Below, one piece after another: positions 5,519 to 7,441 of a stretch of 7,441 nucleotides of DNA. Source of the stretch: Promethearchaeota archaeon (lineage in GTDB: Archaea > Asgardarchaeota > Lokiarchaeia > Sigyniarchaeales > Promethearchaeaceae); NCBI GenBank assembly GCA_014729055.1, contig WJKO01000153.1, positions 1 to 7,441 on the forward strand, in the 5' to 3' direction. Position 1 is the stretch's first letter. Each line of letters starts with the position of its first letter. The translations under genes were made by a program, and so were the position numbers. Below the pieces are notes generated by a model. It saw only the letters and a program-made list of their open reading frames with translations, was not told where the DNA came from and did no database searches.

Positions 5519-6352
5519 ATGTTTAAACAACAAGGAAGCTTTCGATTAATTGGGTTAATAACAGATTTCGGATCCAGAGGACAGCATTACGTTGGAGCGA
5601 TGAAAGCTGTTATCAAATCCATTGATAAGCATATTTCAGTAATTGATATAAACAACAATATCTCTCCTTTTTCGATTACTGAAGCAAGCTTTATTATTTA
5701 TTATGCTGTTAGAGATTTACCAGAAAATTCTATAATTCTCTGTGTGGTGGATCCAGGAGTCGGTACTGAACGAAAGATACTAGCGGTGGAAACTGAAAAC
5801 AATATACTGGTGATTGGGCCAGATAATGGGATCTTTAGCTTATTGTGCGTGAAATATAAAATTCGAAGGATCTTTGAAATTACAAATAAAGACCTTTATT
5901 ATAAATCGGGAAAGGCAATTTCATCAACTTTCCATGGGAAGGATATAATGGCACCCGTTGCTGCACATATTGCCGCAGGTTGTGAAATTGGTTTGGTCGG
6001 TAAGTCAATTAGAATTAATGATTTAATAATAGATAACAAGATTGGACATGCTGAGGTTATAGATAGCAATCTAATAGGTGCTGTGATTTTATATCAGGAC
6101 GAATTTGGAAATTTAGTCACCAATATTGAAGAAAAAGACATAGAAGATTGTCTAAGTCGGTATAAAAATATTACACTTGAAGGTAGTAATAATTCAATTC
6201 GGGTTGTAGAAAAATTCTCCGATTTAGACAAGGATGAGATTGGATTGTTAAAGGGGTCGTCTGAATTAATGGAATTAACTATGAAAAACAAGTCTGCTGC
6301 CCATGAATTGGGTTTAGATCCAAGTTCAAAGATCCAGTTGAAATTTCACTAA
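5519..6352 (+). CDS. SAM hydroxide adenosyltransferase (DUF62 family)
   Basis: At 277 residues, this matches the usual length of the family that hydrolyses S-adenosylmethionine to adenosine and methionine using an activated water, related to the fluorinase and chlorinase. The signatures are all present: LITDFG (13-18), VVDPGVGTER (76-85), GPDNG (100-104), STFHGKDIMAP (136-146) and DEFGNLVTNI (194-203). The Asp-Arg-His triad described for the Pyrococcus enzyme maps to D78, R85 and H139, with the Asp-Arg spacing of seven preserved. It is cytoplasmic, with no signal peptide. The biological purpose in archaea is unclear; control of SAM pools is the usual suggestion. The ATG at 5519 gives an N-terminus just ahead of the first strand. 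No ribosome binding site is visible, and TATA candidates upstream (near 5456-5461) are weak, so the start site is uncertain. The next gene lies 65 bases downstream on the same strand. Confidence 0.95.
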   Translation: MFKQQGSFRLIGLITDFGSRGQHYVGAMKAVIKSIDKHISVIDINNNISPFSITEASFIIYYAVRDLPENSIILCVVDPGVGTERKILAVETENNILVIGPDNGIFSLLCVKYKIRRIFEITNKDLYYKSGKAISSTFHGKDIMAPVAAHIAAGCEIGLVGKSIRINDLIIDNKIGHAEVIDSNLIGAVILYQDEFGNLVTNIEEKDIEDCLSRYKNITLEGSNNSIRVVEKFSDLDKDEIGLLKGSSELMELTMKNKSAAHELGLDPSSKIQLKFH

Positions 6353-6404
6353 AATTGAAATGGAATTATGGATAATTAGGATCATAAAAAAAAAGAATAT
6401 GCAC

Positions 6405-6408
6405 GGAG
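6405..6408 (+). promoter_or_regulatory. Ribosome binding site of the coiled-coil gene
   Basis: GGAG lies nine bases before the ATG at 6418, a normal Shine-Dalgarno spacing. It supports that start and translation from a leadered, probably SAM-enzyme-linked transcript. The other genes here lack such a site. Confidence 0.5.
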
Positions 6409-6417
6409 TTATATAAG

Positions 6418-7441
6418 ATGCCAATTGAAACTGCAATTAATAATATTGAAAGTGCAATAAATTTAATTGAAAAAGAGTTAAAAAACACCAACGAATTCCT
6501 AATTTTTTCCTATGTAAAAGGAAGTTCTGATAAAACAGGAGAATGTTGTGTCATTGTAAATAAGGATGCTGATCCGTCGAAGAAGAAAATGAAGAAAAAA
6601 GATGTCATTAAAATGTTTGACAGCGCAATCAGCAAGTGTGAAGTCTTAGATTTATCGGACAGAAAATTTGAATCATTAATAGCATTTGTACTAAATCAGA
6701 AAAATGCGCAAGTAAAAAATCGAGAGCAGACTTTAAATTATCTAAAAAAACAACAAGCTGCATTGACACTTAATAGTTGGATTGCTGGTAAATTAAAATA
6801 TCAATTCAATAAGGTGAATAAGGACCGCCTTGATATTAAGATATTTAGAGAAGATAGTTGTTTTGCTATTCGTCTAAACGCGGTAGATCTTAGAGAAGAT
6901 GGAATAGTTGTCCTTGTTGAAGAAGATTTAAATAAAATAATGGAGGAAAAATCTAAACTAAGACACCCAAAAGAAAAGGAGAAAGAGGGAGAGTCCGATA
7001 CAAGTGAAGATGAAGGAGAAAAAGGACAAAAACAGGAGTCAGAATCGGATGAGGAGGGTGCAGCGGAGGAATCTGACGGAAAGGAGAAAGATGTTAAACA
7101 AAAAGAAAGTGATAAAGTTAAAGAAAAATCTGAATCTAAAACGGAATCTGATAGTGTTGAAGCCGAAGAAGACAAAATCGAGCGTTTGTTAAAAGATGAT
7201 GATAAACACAAACCTAAAGCTGGAGGTTTATTTGGACCGACATTAGAGTCTGTACCAGAATTAAAAAAGAATAACAAGGAACTTAAAGTTACATTATATG
7301 ATGCACAACAGAAGATAAAACAATTAAAAGAACAAAAAGAAGGAAACAAGAAAGAAATAGAGCAATTAAATAATCAACTTGACAATCTCAAAGCCCAAGT
7401 CATTGAATTTGAGATGAATGCTAAGAAATTAGAGGAACAGA
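6418..7441 (+). CDS. Unrecognised protein with globular N-terminus, acidic linker and coiled coil (3' end outside window)
   Basis: An open frame from the ATG at 6418 reaches the right edge without a stop: 341 residues and one base. Three parts are visible. Residues 1-180 look globular, with an amphipathic start (AINNIESAINLIEKEL), a strand-like ECCVIVNKD (42-50), and a second alpha/beta-like segment DSCFAIRLNAVDLREDGIVVLVEED (split over 146-170). Residues 183-265 are a low-complexity linker made mostly of Glu, Lys, Ser and Asp. After the GGLFGPTLESVP turn (269-280), residues 282-341 form a heptad-like coiled coil with Leu/Ile spacing (LKEQ, IEQLNNQLDNLKAQV), probably continuing beyond the window. 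I do not recognise the family. A scaffold or oligomeric adaptor is possible, but no function can be assigned. No signal peptide or membrane segment is seen. It may be co-transcribed with the SAM enzyme gene 65 bases upstream. Confidence 0.85.
   Translation, partial: MPIETAINNIESAINLIEKELKNTNEFLIFSYVKGSSDKTGECCVIVNKDADPSKKKMKKKDVIKMFDSAISKCEVLDLSDRKFESLIAFVLNQKNAQVKNREQTLNYLKKQQAALTLNSWIAGKLKYQFNKVNKDRLDIKIFREDSCFAIRLNAVDLREDGIVVLVEEDLNKIMEEKSKLRHPKEKEKEGESDTSEDEGEKGQKQESESDEEGAAEESDGKEKDVKQKESDKVKEKSESKTESDSVEAEEDKIERLLKDDDKHKPKAGGLFGPTLESVPELKKNNKELKVTLYDAQQKIKQLKEQKEGNKKEIEQLNNQLDNLKAQVIEFEMNAKKLEEQ
6964..7212 (+). repeat. Low-complexity acidic/Ser/Lys coding tract
   Basis: This purine-rich stretch encodes residues 183-265 of the coiled-coil protein, almost entirely Glu, Lys, Ser and Asp with degenerate ESD/KEK-type units and no strict repeat. 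It is probably a disordered linker between the globular and coiled-coil parts. Confidence 0.7.

Noticed and set aside
6801..7349. Minus-strand open frame of 182 codons rich in Ser and Phe
   Set aside because: It is the complement of the Glu/Lys/Ser-rich linker and flanking codons of the coiled-coil gene; the biased plus-strand codons suppress stops on the other strand.

Overview
The window is AT-rich archaeal DNA, most likely from an Asgard archaeon of the Lokiarchaeia type. This is an inference from gene content: an ArsR-type winged helix fused to an Arf/Rag-like GTPase domain, a WD40 propeller fused to a TIR domain, an archaeal-type SAM hydroxide adenosyltransferase, and TATA-like boxes about 25 bases before leaderless starts. 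No rRNA, tRNA, CRISPR array or insertion sequence is visible.

Layout. Positions 1-3799 hold three genes read leftward in tandem. In transcription order they are a 528-residue metallo-beta-lactamase/beta-CASP nuclease of the RNase J kind (3799-2213), a seven-bladed WD40-TIR protein (2149-749), and a polysaccharide-deacetylase-like protein that runs off the left edge (694-1). Gaps of 63 and 54 bases separate them, and at least the first two have their own TATA-like boxes. Positions 4542-5420 (minus) encode the ArsR-HTH/GTPase fusion. Divergent from it, 5519-6352 (plus) encodes SAM hydroxide adenosyltransferase, followed after 65 bases by a charged, coiled-coil protein that runs off the right edge (6418-7441).

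The most striking part is the roughly 740-base gap between 3799 and 4542, which has no convincing protein. On the plus strand it folds into at least fourteen local hairpins, most with perfect stems and most closed by stable tetraloops (UUCG, CUCG, GNRA, CUUG). The run starts about 25 bases after a TATA-like box (3873-3880) and ends at a long stem followed by six T residues (4524-4529). I read it as the gene of a large, highly structured non-coding RNA of about 630 nucleotides. It lacks the landmarks of RNase P RNA, SRP RNA and group I or II introns that I could check by eye, so its class is unknown. It is the best candidate for something undescribed here.

How the parts relate. The RNA gene is divergent from the nuclease gene and convergent with the GTPase-fusion gene, so a functional link is possible but unproven. 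The WD40-TIR protein looks like a sensor-effector NADase of the immune/signalling type.
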